Of a DNA stretch of 45,957 nucleotides, positions 30,493-39,337 are shown piece by piece. Below the pieces are notes generated by a model. It had not been told where the DNA came from and made no database searches. It was given only the letters and a program-made list of their open reading frames with translations. This DNA is from Gammaproteobacteria bacterium (GTDB lineage: Bacteria; Pseudomonadota; Gammaproteobacteria; GCA-002705445; GCA-002716945). The stretch lies in NCBI GenBank assembly GCA_018670435.1, contig JABHRC010000032.1, forward strand, positions 1 through 45,957, given 5' to 3'. Every line of letters begins with the position of its first letter. Within the stretch, counting starts at the first letter, position 1. The position numbers and the translations under genes are program-made.

Positions 30493-32072
30493 TTCAAAAA
30501 AGATGATTTTATAAGATTTTTGGTATAGTCATTTTGTGGGTTCTTAAGTATGTTTTCTGTAGAATTTGTCTCAACAATTCTAGAGTCTTTAATTACATAA
30601 ATTCGGTGGGATATGGACTTGATTACTTTCAAGTCATGACTAATAAAACAGTAACTTAAAGAATACTTTTCTTGTAATGACACAATTAATTCAAGAATAT
30701 TTTTCTGGACAATAACATCAAGTGCGCTTGTTGGTTCATCAAATATTATTAATTTTGGTTTCATTGACAAGGCTCTTGCTATTGCAATGCGTTGTCTTTG
30801 TCCGCCTGAAAATTGATGGGGGTATCTAAATAGCATATCATTTGCTAATCCGACCTCAGATAGTAATGAGCTACATATCTCTACCAATTCTTCATGCTGG
30901 ATAGTTTTATTAAAAGCTAAAAGACCTTCGCTTAGTATTTCCAAAATATTCATACGTGGCGAGAGAGATGAGAAAGGATCTTGAAAAACGATCTGAAAGT
31001 TATCTCTATATTTTCTAATATCTTTGTTTGATAGTTGAGAAAAATCTTTTTCATTGAAAATAATTTGACCACTATAATCAAGTAATTGCATAATTGCCAT
31101 TGCAAGCGTAGTCTTACCAGATCCTGACTCACCAACTATACCGATAGTTTCACCTTCATTTATATAGATTTTTATATCAGAAAGAGCACTAAAATATTTT
31201 CTATTCTTTAAGAAGAAAGAGTTATTTAATGGAAAGCGACAAGATAGATTATTAGTTTCCAATATTTTTATATCACTAGCTTTCGCAGTAACAATTCTAT
31301 CCGGTGTGCTTGATATTAATTGTTTTGTATAATCTGTTACAGGATTCTCAAATATATTCTCAGTTATACCCTCTTCTATAATTAAACCATTTTTTAAAAT
31401 AATAATACGATCTGTATAATTTTTAATTAAATCTAAATCGTGCGATACTAATATCATTGACATATTATTTTTAATTTTAAAATCTTTAAGTAAGTCTAGT
31501 ATTTGCAATTGCAATGTTACATCTAACGCTGTTGTTGGCTCATCTGCAATGAGTATATCTGGCTTACAAACAAGAGCTATCGCCATCATAATACGTTGAC
31601 GCTGACCACCTGAAAGCATATGAGGGTAACTTGATAGTATTTTATCAAAATCATATAGACCTATTTGAGTAATAATATTTTTAGATAAATGTTCAATATC
31701 ATTCTGATTTTTGGTTATATGAAGTTTAATAACTTCATATAATTGAGTTTTTATTGTTTGCACTGGATTTAGGGAAAGCATAGGTTCCTGAAAGACCATT
31801 GATATCTTTTTAGTTCTTATACTCCTTAAATAGTCTTCACTACATTTAAGTATGTCGTTATCATCATATATAATTTCTCCTGATAGGATTTCGAAAATAG
31901 CAGGATCTAATAACTTCGTAATTGTTAACCCCATTAGGGTTTTACCAGATCCAGATTCACCAGCAATACCCAGAACCTCTCCTTTATTCAGAGTCAGGTT
32001 TACATTTTTTAATAATAATGTTTTATTTTTTTTACTCCTCAAAGAGAGGTTTTTAATTTCTAATATCTTCAC
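30489..32072 (-). CDS. yejF: Peptide ABC transporter ATP-binding protein with two fused ATPase domains (YejF-like)
   Basis: 527 aa; two GESGSGKT Walker A motifs and two LSGGQRQR/FSGGQRQR signatures. Confidence 0.9.
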   Translation of the reverse strand: MKILEIKNLSLRSKKNKTLLLKNVNLTLNKGEVLGIAGESGSGKTLMGLTITKLLDPAIFEILSGEIIYDDNDILKCSEDYLRSIRTKKISMVFQEPMLSLNPVQTIKTQLYEVIKLHITKNQNDIEHLSKNIITQIGLYDFDKILSSYPHMLSGGQRQRIMMAIALVCKPDILIADEPTTALDVTLQLQILDLLKDFKIKNNMSMILVSHDLDLIKNYTDRIIILKNGLIIEEGITENIFENPVTDYTKQLISSTPDRIVTAKASDIKILETNNLSCRFPLNNSFFLKNRKYFSALSDIKIYINEGETIGIVGESGSGKTTLAMAIMQLLDYSGQIIFNEKDFSQLSNKDIRKYRDNFQIVFQDPFSSLSPRMNILEILSEGLLAFNKTIQHEELVEICSSLLSEVGLANDMLFRYPHQFSGGQRQRIAIARALSMKPKLIIFDEPTSALDVIVQKNILELIVSLQEKYSLSYCFISHDLKVIKSISHRIYVIKDSRIVETNSTENILKNPQNDYTKNLIKSSFLN

Positions 32073-33091
32073 TATGATCTTGAATCAAGAGACTCTCTGA
32101 TTCCTTCTCCTATAAAAATTAATGAAAGTAGCGTGCCTGTAAGCACTAAAAATGTAGAAATAGAAAGCCACCATGCTTCTATATTATCTTTACCTTGTGA
32201 TAACAGCTCCCCTAAACTCGGCGTATCAGGAGGTACACCTAATCCTAAAAAATCTAAACTTGTTAATATTAAAATCGCGCCACTGATTCTAAAAGGTAGA
32301 AATGTAATAACTGAAACCATACTGTTAGGTAGTATATGTTTTAAAATTATTGAGGTATTTGAAAGCCCAAGAGTTCTTGCTGCTATCACATACTCCATAT
32401 TTCTTCCTTTCAGAAACTCTGCCCTCACATAGTCAGATAAACCCATCCATCCAAATAAAGACAAAAGAATTATTAGTAAAAATATATTTGGTTCAAATAA
32501 TGATGAAAAAATTATTAATAAATATAATTCAGGCATAGAGCCCCATATTTCTATAAATCTTTGTAGATATAGATCTATTTTCCCAGCATAATAACCCTGT
32601 ATCGCACCAAAAAAAAGTCCTATCAATATTCCAATCGCAGTCAAAGCAAAAGCAAATAAAACTGATAGTCTGAAACCATAAATAAGCCTAGCCAGAACAT
32701 CTCGGCCACGATCATCTGTTCCTAAATAATTATACTGGGACGGTGGAGCAGGATTAGGAGTTGAGTTATTTAAATTAATACTATTATAAGAATGTGGATT
32801 TGGTGGAAATACAACCCAGTTACCCTTCTTACTCATCTTTTCAGTCATGAAGTTATCTTTATAGTCAGCTTCAGTATCAAAATAACCATTAAAATGTTTA
32901 TCTGTATATACTACAACTATTGGAAAGTATAATTCATTATCAATACTCATCATAATTGGCTTATCATTGCTAAGTATCTCTGCAAATAAACTTAAGATGA
33001 AAAAAAAACTGAATAGAAATAAACTATATTTGTTTCTCTTATTATTTAAAAATTTAATCCAATAAGAGTTATATTTTTTAAAAGTCATCAT
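32072..33091 (-). CDS. yejE: Peptide ABC transporter permease (YejE-like)
   Basis: 339 aa; YNYLGTDDRGRDVLARLIYGFRLSVLFA; EAA loop; in yej-like operon. Confidence 0.88.
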   Translation of the reverse strand: MMTFKKYNSYWIKFLNNKRNKYSLFLFSFFFILSLFAEILSNDKPIMMSIDNELYFPIVVVYTDKHFNGYFDTEADYKDNFMTEKMSKKGNWVVFPPNPHSYNSINLNNSTPNPAPPSQYNYLGTDDRGRDVLARLIYGFRLSVLFAFALTAIGILIGLFFGAIQGYYAGKIDLYLQRFIEIWGSMPELYLLIIFSSLFEPNIFLLIILLSLFGWMGLSDYVRAEFLKGRNMEYVIAARTLGLSNTSIILKHILPNSMVSVITFLPFRISGAILILTSLDFLGLGVPPDTPSLGELLSQGKDNIEAWWLSISTFLVLTGTLLSLIFIGEGIRESLDSRS

Positions 33092-34167
33092 ATATTTCTT
33101 CCATCATCTACAGAATCAAATTTAATTCTAGGATCAACAAATAAATAACTGATATCTGTTAATAGTTTTGCAAACAAGCCAAGGAGTGTAAATAAAAATA
33201 GAGTACCTAATACAACAGGGTAGTCTCTATGAAGTATCGACTCATATGATAGTAATCCAATTCCATCTAGAGAGAAGATAGTTTCTATCAAAATACTCCC
33301 TGTAAAAAATGCAGATATGAACTGTGCTGGAAAACCAGTTAGTATAGGTATTAAAGCATTCTTAAAAACATGTTTATATAATATTTCATTATCACTAAGA
33401 CCTTTAGCTTTTGCTGTTAATACATACTGTTTTTTTATTTCTTCTATGAAACTATTTTTAGTTAACATAGTCATTACTGCAAAACTTCCAATAACAGACG
33501 ATATTATTGGCAACGTCATATGCCATAGATAATCCAAAACTTTGCCACCAATCGAAAGCTCATTCCAGTTATCTGATATTAAGCCTCTTGTTGGAAATAC
33601 ATCATAAAAACTACCTCCCCCAAGCAAAACTATTAAACTAATTCCTAGTACAAATCCTGGTATCGAATATCCAATAAGTATGAGAGTGCTGCTGGTCAAG
33701 TCAAATCTTGAACCATGATTGACTGCTTTTTTAATGCCTAATGGGATACAGATTGAATATATAATTAAAAAAGTCCATAAGCCTAAACTGATAGAAACTG
33801 GCAGTTTAGAAATTATAAGTTCAGAGACAGATTGATGATGAAAATAGCTATCTCCTAAATCAAATGAAATATAATTTATTACTAAATCAGCAAATCTTTC
33901 TAGAAAAGGTTTATCGAAGCCATAAAATTCTTTCAGGTTTTCTAAATGTTCCTCGCTTAGTCCACTTGAGCCTCGATATAAATTTGCAGATCCTGATGAA
34001 GCTTCTCCAGTTACATTCAGACTTGTTAGTTGGTTTGCAAGTTGTTCGACCGGACCACCAGGAACAAATTGTGTTACAACAAATGTTAGAAACAATATGC
34101 CTAATAAAGTCGGTATCATCAGTAGTAATCTTTTTATGATATAGTAATACACTATTTTATAGACCAA
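33088..34167 (-). CDS. yejB: Peptide ABC transporter permease (YejB-like)
   Basis: 359 aa; IIKRLLLMIPTLLGILFLTFVVTQFVPGGPVEQ; DppB/OppB family. Confidence 0.88.
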   Translation of the reverse strand: MVYKIVYYYIIKRLLLMIPTLLGILFLTFVVTQFVPGGPVEQLANQLTSLNVTGEASSGSANLYRGSSGLSEEHLENLKEFYGFDKPFLERFADLVINYISFDLGDSYFHHQSVSELIISKLPVSISLGLWTFLIIYSICIPLGIKKAVNHGSRFDLTSSTLILIGYSIPGFVLGISLIVLLGGGSFYDVFPTRGLISDNWNELSIGGKVLDYLWHMTLPIISSVIGSFAVMTMLTKNSFIEEIKKQYVLTAKAKGLSDNEILYKHVFKNALIPILTGFPAQFISAFFTGSILIETIFSLDGIGLLSYESILHRDYPVVLGTLFLFTLLGLFAKLLTDISYLFVDPRIKFDSVDDGRNI

Positions 34168-35942
34168 GTTTTTAAAACATAATTTGTAGCTTCATAATAT
34201 TTCGGAAGGTTCCTAGGCTGTTTAAATTTATTAAAATAAGCAATACGATGTGTACTTATATACCAGTTAGGCAACATATAAAACTCGTTCCAAAGCAAGC
34301 GATCTAACAATTTAGCAGCAGTTATCATATCTTCCCTTTCAGAACTATATATTATTTCCTCTAGAAGCATATCTACATACTGATCGCTAATGCCTCCAAC
34401 ATTATAAGCACCTTTGCTCTGTGAACTGCTTGAGTGAAACATAGATATTAATTCATTTCCAGGCGACTGTGATTGAGGATAACTCATGACCATCATATCA
34501 AAATCAAAGGAATCTACACGTCTTTGATATAGCGAAAGATCGATAGTACGATAGTTAAGCTTGATACCAAGCTTCTTTAAATTTTTTGCAAAGGGAGCTA
34601 AAATACGCTCAAATCCTTTCTGTGCAAGTAAGAAATCGAATTCCACTTTTGTATTTGTCTCATCATAGAGTATTTCATTTTTTACTGACCATCCTAATTT
34701 ATCAAATATTTTTTTTGCATCATATAAATTTTTTCTATTGTTTTCTGAAGAGTCATAAATAAACTTACTATCTTTTTCGATTACTTTAGATAATGGTATA
34801 TAAAGTTTTTTAGCTAAATTTATCTCATCTAATGTAGGTTTTAGATTTCCTGATAGTTCGCTGTTACTGAAATAACTTTCACATCTTTTGTACTGATTAT
34901 AAAAAAGATTCTTATTTGACCAATTAAAGTCAAAAGCTAGGGTTATAGCTTTCCTAACTTCTTTCCTCTGAAATATTTTTTTTCTGGTGTTAAAAATAAA
35001 TCCCTGAATTCCAGCATTATTCATATGCTCAAGCTCGGTTTTTATAATTGTATCATTACTAAAATTAGGACCATTATAATCTCTGGCCCATCGCTTAGAG
35101 TGATTCTCATAAATATAATCATATTCGCCAGCCTTAAATGCCTCTAGGGCAACGGTCATATCTTTATAATACTTAAAAATAATCTTTTCAAAATTAAACA
35201 TACCTATCCTAGTAGACTCATTTCTTGCCCAATAATCAGGATTCTTCTTATACTCTACAAACCTTCCAGTTTCATATTTACTTATAATATATGGGCCGCT
35301 AGCAATTGGTTTATCTAAAATTGATTCACTGAAAGTTTTTCCATCAAACCATTTTTTTGAAAATATAGGAATATCACCAATAATCATATGTAGCTCAGGG
35401 TTTTTTTGATTAAATATGAATTTTATTGATTTTCTATCTAAAACAATCACATCTTTTATATCAGACCAATAAATTTTATACTGAGGATGAGCATCTTTAC
35501 TAACTAATGTCTTATACGAAAACTCTACATCTTTTGCTGTAATTTCATCGCCGTTTGAAAAATATGCATTATCTTTGATATAGTAAATAACAGATAATTT
35601 ATCCTCTGATAGTCTATATTTGGAGGCAATATGTCCATAGCTAGAAGATGGTTCATCCAGACTTCTTTCCATTAACGTTTCAAATACTAGATTAGTTAGT
35701 CCTGTTGGAGCTAAAGATTTTAACAAAAAAGGATTAAGAGATTCAAAGGTTCCAAATGCGGATAGTTTAATCGTTCCACCCTGTTTAGATTTTGTATTCA
35801 CATAATCAAAGTTTCTAAAACTATCGCTGTATTTAGGCTCATATCCAATAGCAATTGAATAGTCAGCCATCGTTACAATACTAAAAAGTACAGCATAAAT
35901 GACAATAGGTAGTTTAATTAGCTTTTTATAGTAAATATTCAT
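34152..35942 (-). CDS. yejA: Peptide ABC transporter substrate-binding protein (SBP family 5, YejA-like)
   Basis: 596 aa; signal sequence, GGTIKLSAFGTFESLNPFLLKS, AKDVEFSYKTL. Confidence 0.88.
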   Translation of the reverse strand: MNIYYKKLIKLPIVIYAVLFSIVTMADYSIAIGYEPKYSDSFRNFDYVNTKSKQGGTIKLSAFGTFESLNPFLLKSLAPTGLTNLVFETLMERSLDEPSSSYGHIASKYRLSEDKLSVIYYIKDNAYFSNGDEITAKDVEFSYKTLVSKDAHPQYKIYWSDIKDVIVLDRKSIKFIFNQKNPELHMIIGDIPIFSKKWFDGKTFSESILDKPIASGPYIISKYETGRFVEYKKNPDYWARNESTRIGMFNFEKIIFKYYKDMTVALEAFKAGEYDYIYENHSKRWARDYNGPNFSNDTIIKTELEHMNNAGIQGFIFNTRKKIFQRKEVRKAITLAFDFNWSNKNLFYNQYKRCESYFSNSELSGNLKPTLDEINLAKKLYIPLSKVIEKDSKFIYDSSENNRKNLYDAKKIFDKLGWSVKNEILYDETNTKVEFDFLLAQKGFERILAPFAKNLKKLGIKLNYRTIDLSLYQRRVDSFDFDMMVMSYPQSQSPGNELISMFHSSSSQSKGAYNVGGISDQYVDMLLEEIIYSSEREDMITAAKLLDRLLWNEFYMLPNWYISTHRIAYFNKFKQPRNLPKYYEATNYVLKTWSIK

Positions 35943-35964
35943 GAAAAATTTAGATTTATACCTT

Positions 35965-35972
35965 ATTATAAT
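35965..35972. promoter_or_regulatory. Symmetric -10-like element (ATTATAAT) between divergent yejA and fabI
   Basis: TATAAT reads on both strands within an 8-bp palindrome in the 65-bp divergent intergenic region; -35 elements are weak. Confidence 0.4.
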
Positions 35973-36007
35973 ATTCTATATAAGCATTAAAACAAAATTA
36001 TAAGAAA

Positions 36008-36778
36008 ATGAATTTAAAAAATAAAAAAGTATTGATAATTGGAGTGGCAAGCAAAAGATCAATAGCGGCAAGTATTGCTCAAGTTTTCAGTGATAATGGT
36101 GCAGAAATAGCATTAACATATCAAAATGAAAAGTTAAAAAGTCGTGTTGAAGACATAGCATCAGAATTATCAGGAAATTCAATAATATGTCCATGTGATC
36201 TTGCCAAAGATGAGGATATATCTAATTTAAAGAAATTCATCCAAGAAAACTGGTCAGATATAGACATAATTATACATTCGGCTGCGTTTGCACCAAGAGA
36301 GCTACTGAATGGTGATTTTGTTGAAAATATCACGAGAGAAGGCTTTCAAATTGCTCACGATATAAGTTCATACAGCTTTGCAGCACTAGCAAAAGAATTT
36401 AATGACATAATTAATGAAAATGGCTCAATGATAACACTCAGTTATTTAGGGTCAGAAAGAGTAATAAAAAATTATAATGTGATGGGGCTGGCAAAAGCAA
36501 GTTTAGAAGCCAACGTACGGTATATGTCGCATTCTCTTGGTCATAAAAACATACGTGTTAATGGGATTTCAGCAGGACCAATAAAAACATTGGCAGCATC
36601 TGGCATATCAGGATTTAACGAAATTCTAAAACATGTGGAGGATAAATCAGCACTAAAGAGAAACATAACGACCGTTGAAGTAGCAAATACTGCCCTCTTT
36701 TTAGCAAGCCAGTCATCGTCAGCTATAACGGGTCAAATTATTTATGTTGATTGTGGATTTAATATAAGCGGAGTCTAG
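36008..36778 (+). CDS. fabI: Enoyl-[ACP] reductase FabI
   Basis: 256 aa; IIGVASKRSIAASIA, TREGFQIAHDISSYSF, SYLGSERVIKNYNVMGLAKASLEANVRYM. Confidence 0.96.
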   Translation: MNLKNKKVLIIGVASKRSIAASIAQVFSDNGAEIALTYQNEKLKSRVEDIASELSGNSIICPCDLAKDEDISNLKKFIQENWSDIDIIIHSAAFAPRELLNGDFVENITREGFQIAHDISSYSFAALAKEFNDIINENGSMITLSYLGSERVIKNYNVMGLAKASLEANVRYMSHSLGHKNIRVNGISAGPIKTLAASGISGFNEILKHVEDKSALKRNITTVEVANTALFLASQSSSAITGQIIYVDCGFNISGV

Positions 36779-38622
36779 TCTCTGCTCATATAATCATCAT
36801 TCATATTTATTTCGGCACTTGATCTAAAAAGGCCATAGAATGAATTAAATTCAGACTCACTACGAGTATTGTAGGCAAAATTATAATAATCTTCAGCATT
36901 TTCAATATTCTTAATATCTTCAGGATAAATAATCTCATTTACTCCGAAAATTATATAATCTTTGCTTCCTAATTTTTTAGTAACAAAACCATTGGATGGT
37001 CCAACAGCAAAAAAAAGCTGTTTAATCTTTTCATCTATATCACTAGAGTCAATAGTACCTACAAAACTAGAAAGATTATCAAATTGATCAGAAATGCCTG
37101 CATTAAGGTCATCTCTGACATTTTCAGAATGAAGTATAATAGCTGCATTTGTTTTCTGATTTAAGACAAGAGCCTCAATGATCTCTCTAGAATCCTCATA
37201 ACTTAATTGCTTTGAGTCCATAAAGTCATCTAGCTCAGCAATAATAAATCTGTCGCCATTTAAATATATAAGATCGCTAGTCTTAGAGTCATTGATAACA
37301 TCATCAGTAAATATACCATCTCTTACGAACTCATAATCAAAAATCCCATGTCCTTCATCCTTAGAAATAAACTTTGATTTGATAGTTTTTATGTTGAATT
37401 TGTCTGCAAGCTCTGTAAGTCGATATTTTTTTGTGAAATTCATTTCAGTCATACTATCAATTATGTCAAAGTATTCTCTTGTTCCAGTTTCTTTTTTATA
37501 ATCCTTTATAATTGTCTCTTTAAGATCTTCAAAGCTATTTACAGCATCGCTGATTTGGTCAATTATATAAATGATATGAAATCCTTTATTAGATTTAATA
37601 ATATCTGAAATTTTACCAGTACCAAGATTAACTACTATGGATGATAAATAGTCTGGTAAATCTGCTAATATAAATTCCCCAAGATATCCCTTATTTTCTA
37701 GAGTTTCAGTATCAGTAGAATATTCTACAGCAACTTTATCAAAACCTTCGCCGCTCTTTAATGCACGTAGAGCTACATTCGCTGTTTTCTCAGTATCAAA
37801 TATAACATGATTAAGTTTGTAAGTAATAGGGCTAACATACAAACCCTCATCCAAGTTAGAATCATATATTCTCTTCGCTTGTACATCAGTAATTTTGATA
37901 TTTTTAATTAAGTCATTTTTATCAATATCTAGATATAAATATTTTGCGTAAACAGGTGAACGGTAAATATCTAAATTATTATTATACTCATCTCTCAGAT
38001 CTTGCTCGCTTAAATTTATATCATCTTTTATTTCATTGTAATCATGAATCAAATAACTTACATTGCGTTTATGATGTCTAAATTTAATTAAATCACTCTT
38101 TTCAGTTTTTGTAAGAAAAGCGGTATTAGTGATAGAGTCTTGTAATTGTCCGGTAATACCTTTTTGATATATATACCTCTCGTATGAACTTGTATTCATT
38201 CCAATTTGATATAACTGCGATAGATATTTTTCTTTATTAAATCCCCCATCATCTCTAAAAGACGATGTCGAATATATTGTATTTAAAATCGATTCATTAT
38301 GGAATACTAATCCACTGCTTCTAGATGCTTGATCTAGAAGTATAGTTCTGAGCATATAATCAACAGTTACATTTCTAATAAATTTAGTTGTATAAATTGG
38401 AGGCAGGTTGCCCTGAAAGTTTTTTTCTAAAGCTTGTCTATATTGGAATACTTCTTGCTCTAATTGAGAAAGCGAGATTACCTGGTCGTTGATTTTGAAT
38501 GCATAACTTTCTTGAGATGATTGATAATTACCTAGCCCCATAAATATTAATGGCACTGCAATTAATAAAAGCAGCACTCCAATTACCCATGTGCTTAATT
38601 TATCTCTAATTTTTGATAACAT
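36775..38622 (-). CDS. ppiD: Peptidyl-prolyl cis-trans isomerase D (SurA N-terminal/parvulin)
   Basis: 615 aa; N-terminal TM (VIGVLLLLIAVPLIFMGLGNYQ), SurA_N region, rotamase region; between hupB and fabI. Confidence 0.88.
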   Translation of the reverse strand: MLSKIRDKLSTWVIGVLLLLIAVPLIFMGLGNYQSSQESYAFKINDQVISLSQLEQEVFQYRQALEKNFQGNLPPIYTTKFIRNVTVDYMLRTILLDQASRSSGLVFHNESILNTIYSTSSFRDDGGFNKEKYLSQLYQIGMNTSSYERYIYQKGITGQLQDSITNTAFLTKTEKSDLIKFRHHKRNVSYLIHDYNEIKDDINLSEQDLRDEYNNNLDIYRSPVYAKYLYLDIDKNDLIKNIKITDVQAKRIYDSNLDEGLYVSPITYKLNHVIFDTEKTANVALRALKSGEGFDKVAVEYSTDTETLENKGYLGEFILADLPDYLSSIVVNLGTGKISDIIKSNKGFHIIYIIDQISDAVNSFEDLKETIIKDYKKETGTREYFDIIDSMTEMNFTKKYRLTELADKFNIKTIKSKFISKDEGHGIFDYEFVRDGIFTDDVINDSKTSDLIYLNGDRFIIAELDDFMDSKQLSYEDSREIIEALVLNQKTNAAIILHSENVRDDLNAGISDQFDNLSSFVGTIDSSDIDEKIKQLFFAVGPSNGFVTKKLGSKDYIIFGVNEIIYPEDIKNIENAEDYYNFAYNTRSESEFNSFYGLFRSSAEINMNDDYMSRD

Positions 38623-38650
38623 ATATCCACTATTTCTATTAATAAGGTTT

Positions 38651-38724
38651 CGGGAGTGAAGGGACTCGAACCCTCGGCCTCCTGCGTGACAGGCAGGCGC
38701 TCTAACCAGCTGAGCTACACCCCC
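38651..38724 (-). tRNA. tRNA-Asp (anticodon GTC)
   Basis: Reverse strand GGGGGTGTAGCTCAGCTGGTTAGAGCGCCTGCCTGTCACGCAGGAGGCCGAGGGTTCGAGTCCCTTCACTCCCG; anticodon loop CTGTCAC; full cloverleaf. Confidence 0.96.
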
Positions 38725-38770
38725 AAAAACCTAAGTTATATTATCATTAAACTGTATACACATAAATAAA

Positions 38771-38794
38771 AAGAAGCAGATAAATCTGCTTCTT
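38771..38794 (-). terminator. Rho-independent terminator between tRNA-Val and tRNA-Asp
   Basis: Perfect 10-bp stem AAGAAGCAGA/TCTGCTTCTT with 4-nt loop; on the minus strand it is followed by a T-rich tract (TTTATTTATG). Confidence 0.8.
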
Positions 38795-38808
38795 TTAAAT
38801 TGTTATGG

Positions 38809-38882
38809 TGGGTGATGAAAGATTCGAACTTACGACCCCCGCCTTGTAAGGGCGGTGCTCTAACCAGCTGAGCTAATCACCC
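38809..38882 (-). tRNA. tRNA-Val (anticodon TAC)
   Basis: Reverse strand GGGTGATTAGCTCAGCTGGTTAGAGCACCGCCCTTACAAGGCGG...TTCGAATCTTTCATCACCCA; anticodon loop CTTACAA; followed by encoded CCA. Confidence 0.96.
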
Positions 38883-38896
38883 TAGAATCAATTGAT

Positions 38897-39169
38897 TTAG
38901 TTTAATGCATCTTTAAATGCTTTACCTGCTTTAAAAGCTGGTACTGTTGATGCTTTGATTTGAATAGTCTCACCAGTTCTTGGATTTCTTCCTTGTCTAG
39001 CTTCTCTCTTTTTAGCTAAGAAAGTTCCAAAACCAACTAATGTAACTTGGTCACTACTTTTAAGAGTATTTGTTACTACATTTATCATCGCTTCAACATG
39101 AGCTGTTGCGTCTGACTTGCTACTACCTGCTGCTTCAGCAATTGCTGAAATAAATTCTGCTTTATTCAT
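38897..39169 (-). CDS. hupB: DNA-binding protein HU (beta-like)
   Basis: 90 aa; MNKAEFISAIAEAAGSSKSDA, GFGTFLAKKREARQGRNPRTGETIQIKAS. Confidence 0.96.
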   Translation of the reverse strand: MNKAEFISAIAEAAGSSKSDATAHVEAMINVVTNTLKSSDQVTLVGFGTFLAKKREARQGRNPRTGETIQIKASTVPAFKAGKAFKDALN

Positions 39170-39236
39170 TTGAACCTCTTTATTGTTGAATTTGTATTTA
39201 TTTTTATTCAGTTAGATATAAACCATTCATATTCAC

Positions 39237-39260
39237 CCTGGTAATTGTATCAATTACAGG
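39237..39260. repeat. Imperfect inverted repeat upstream of hupB
   Basis: CCTGGTAATTG-TAT-CAATTAC-AGG: 7-bp perfect arms, extended by 3 bp with one bulged base; no T-tract after it. Confidence 0.5.
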
Positions 39261-39337
39261 TTCTATTCTACATGAATTTACATTAAAACATAACGATCTT
39301 CTGCTTTTTTCATTATTTACATGTAATTAAATATATG

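Noticed and set aside
36008-36778. Ala at the FabI position equivalent to E. coli Gly93, a triclosan-resistance site
   Set aside because: Ala at this position is common in FabI proteins that are still triclosan-sensitive, so it does not support a resistance claim
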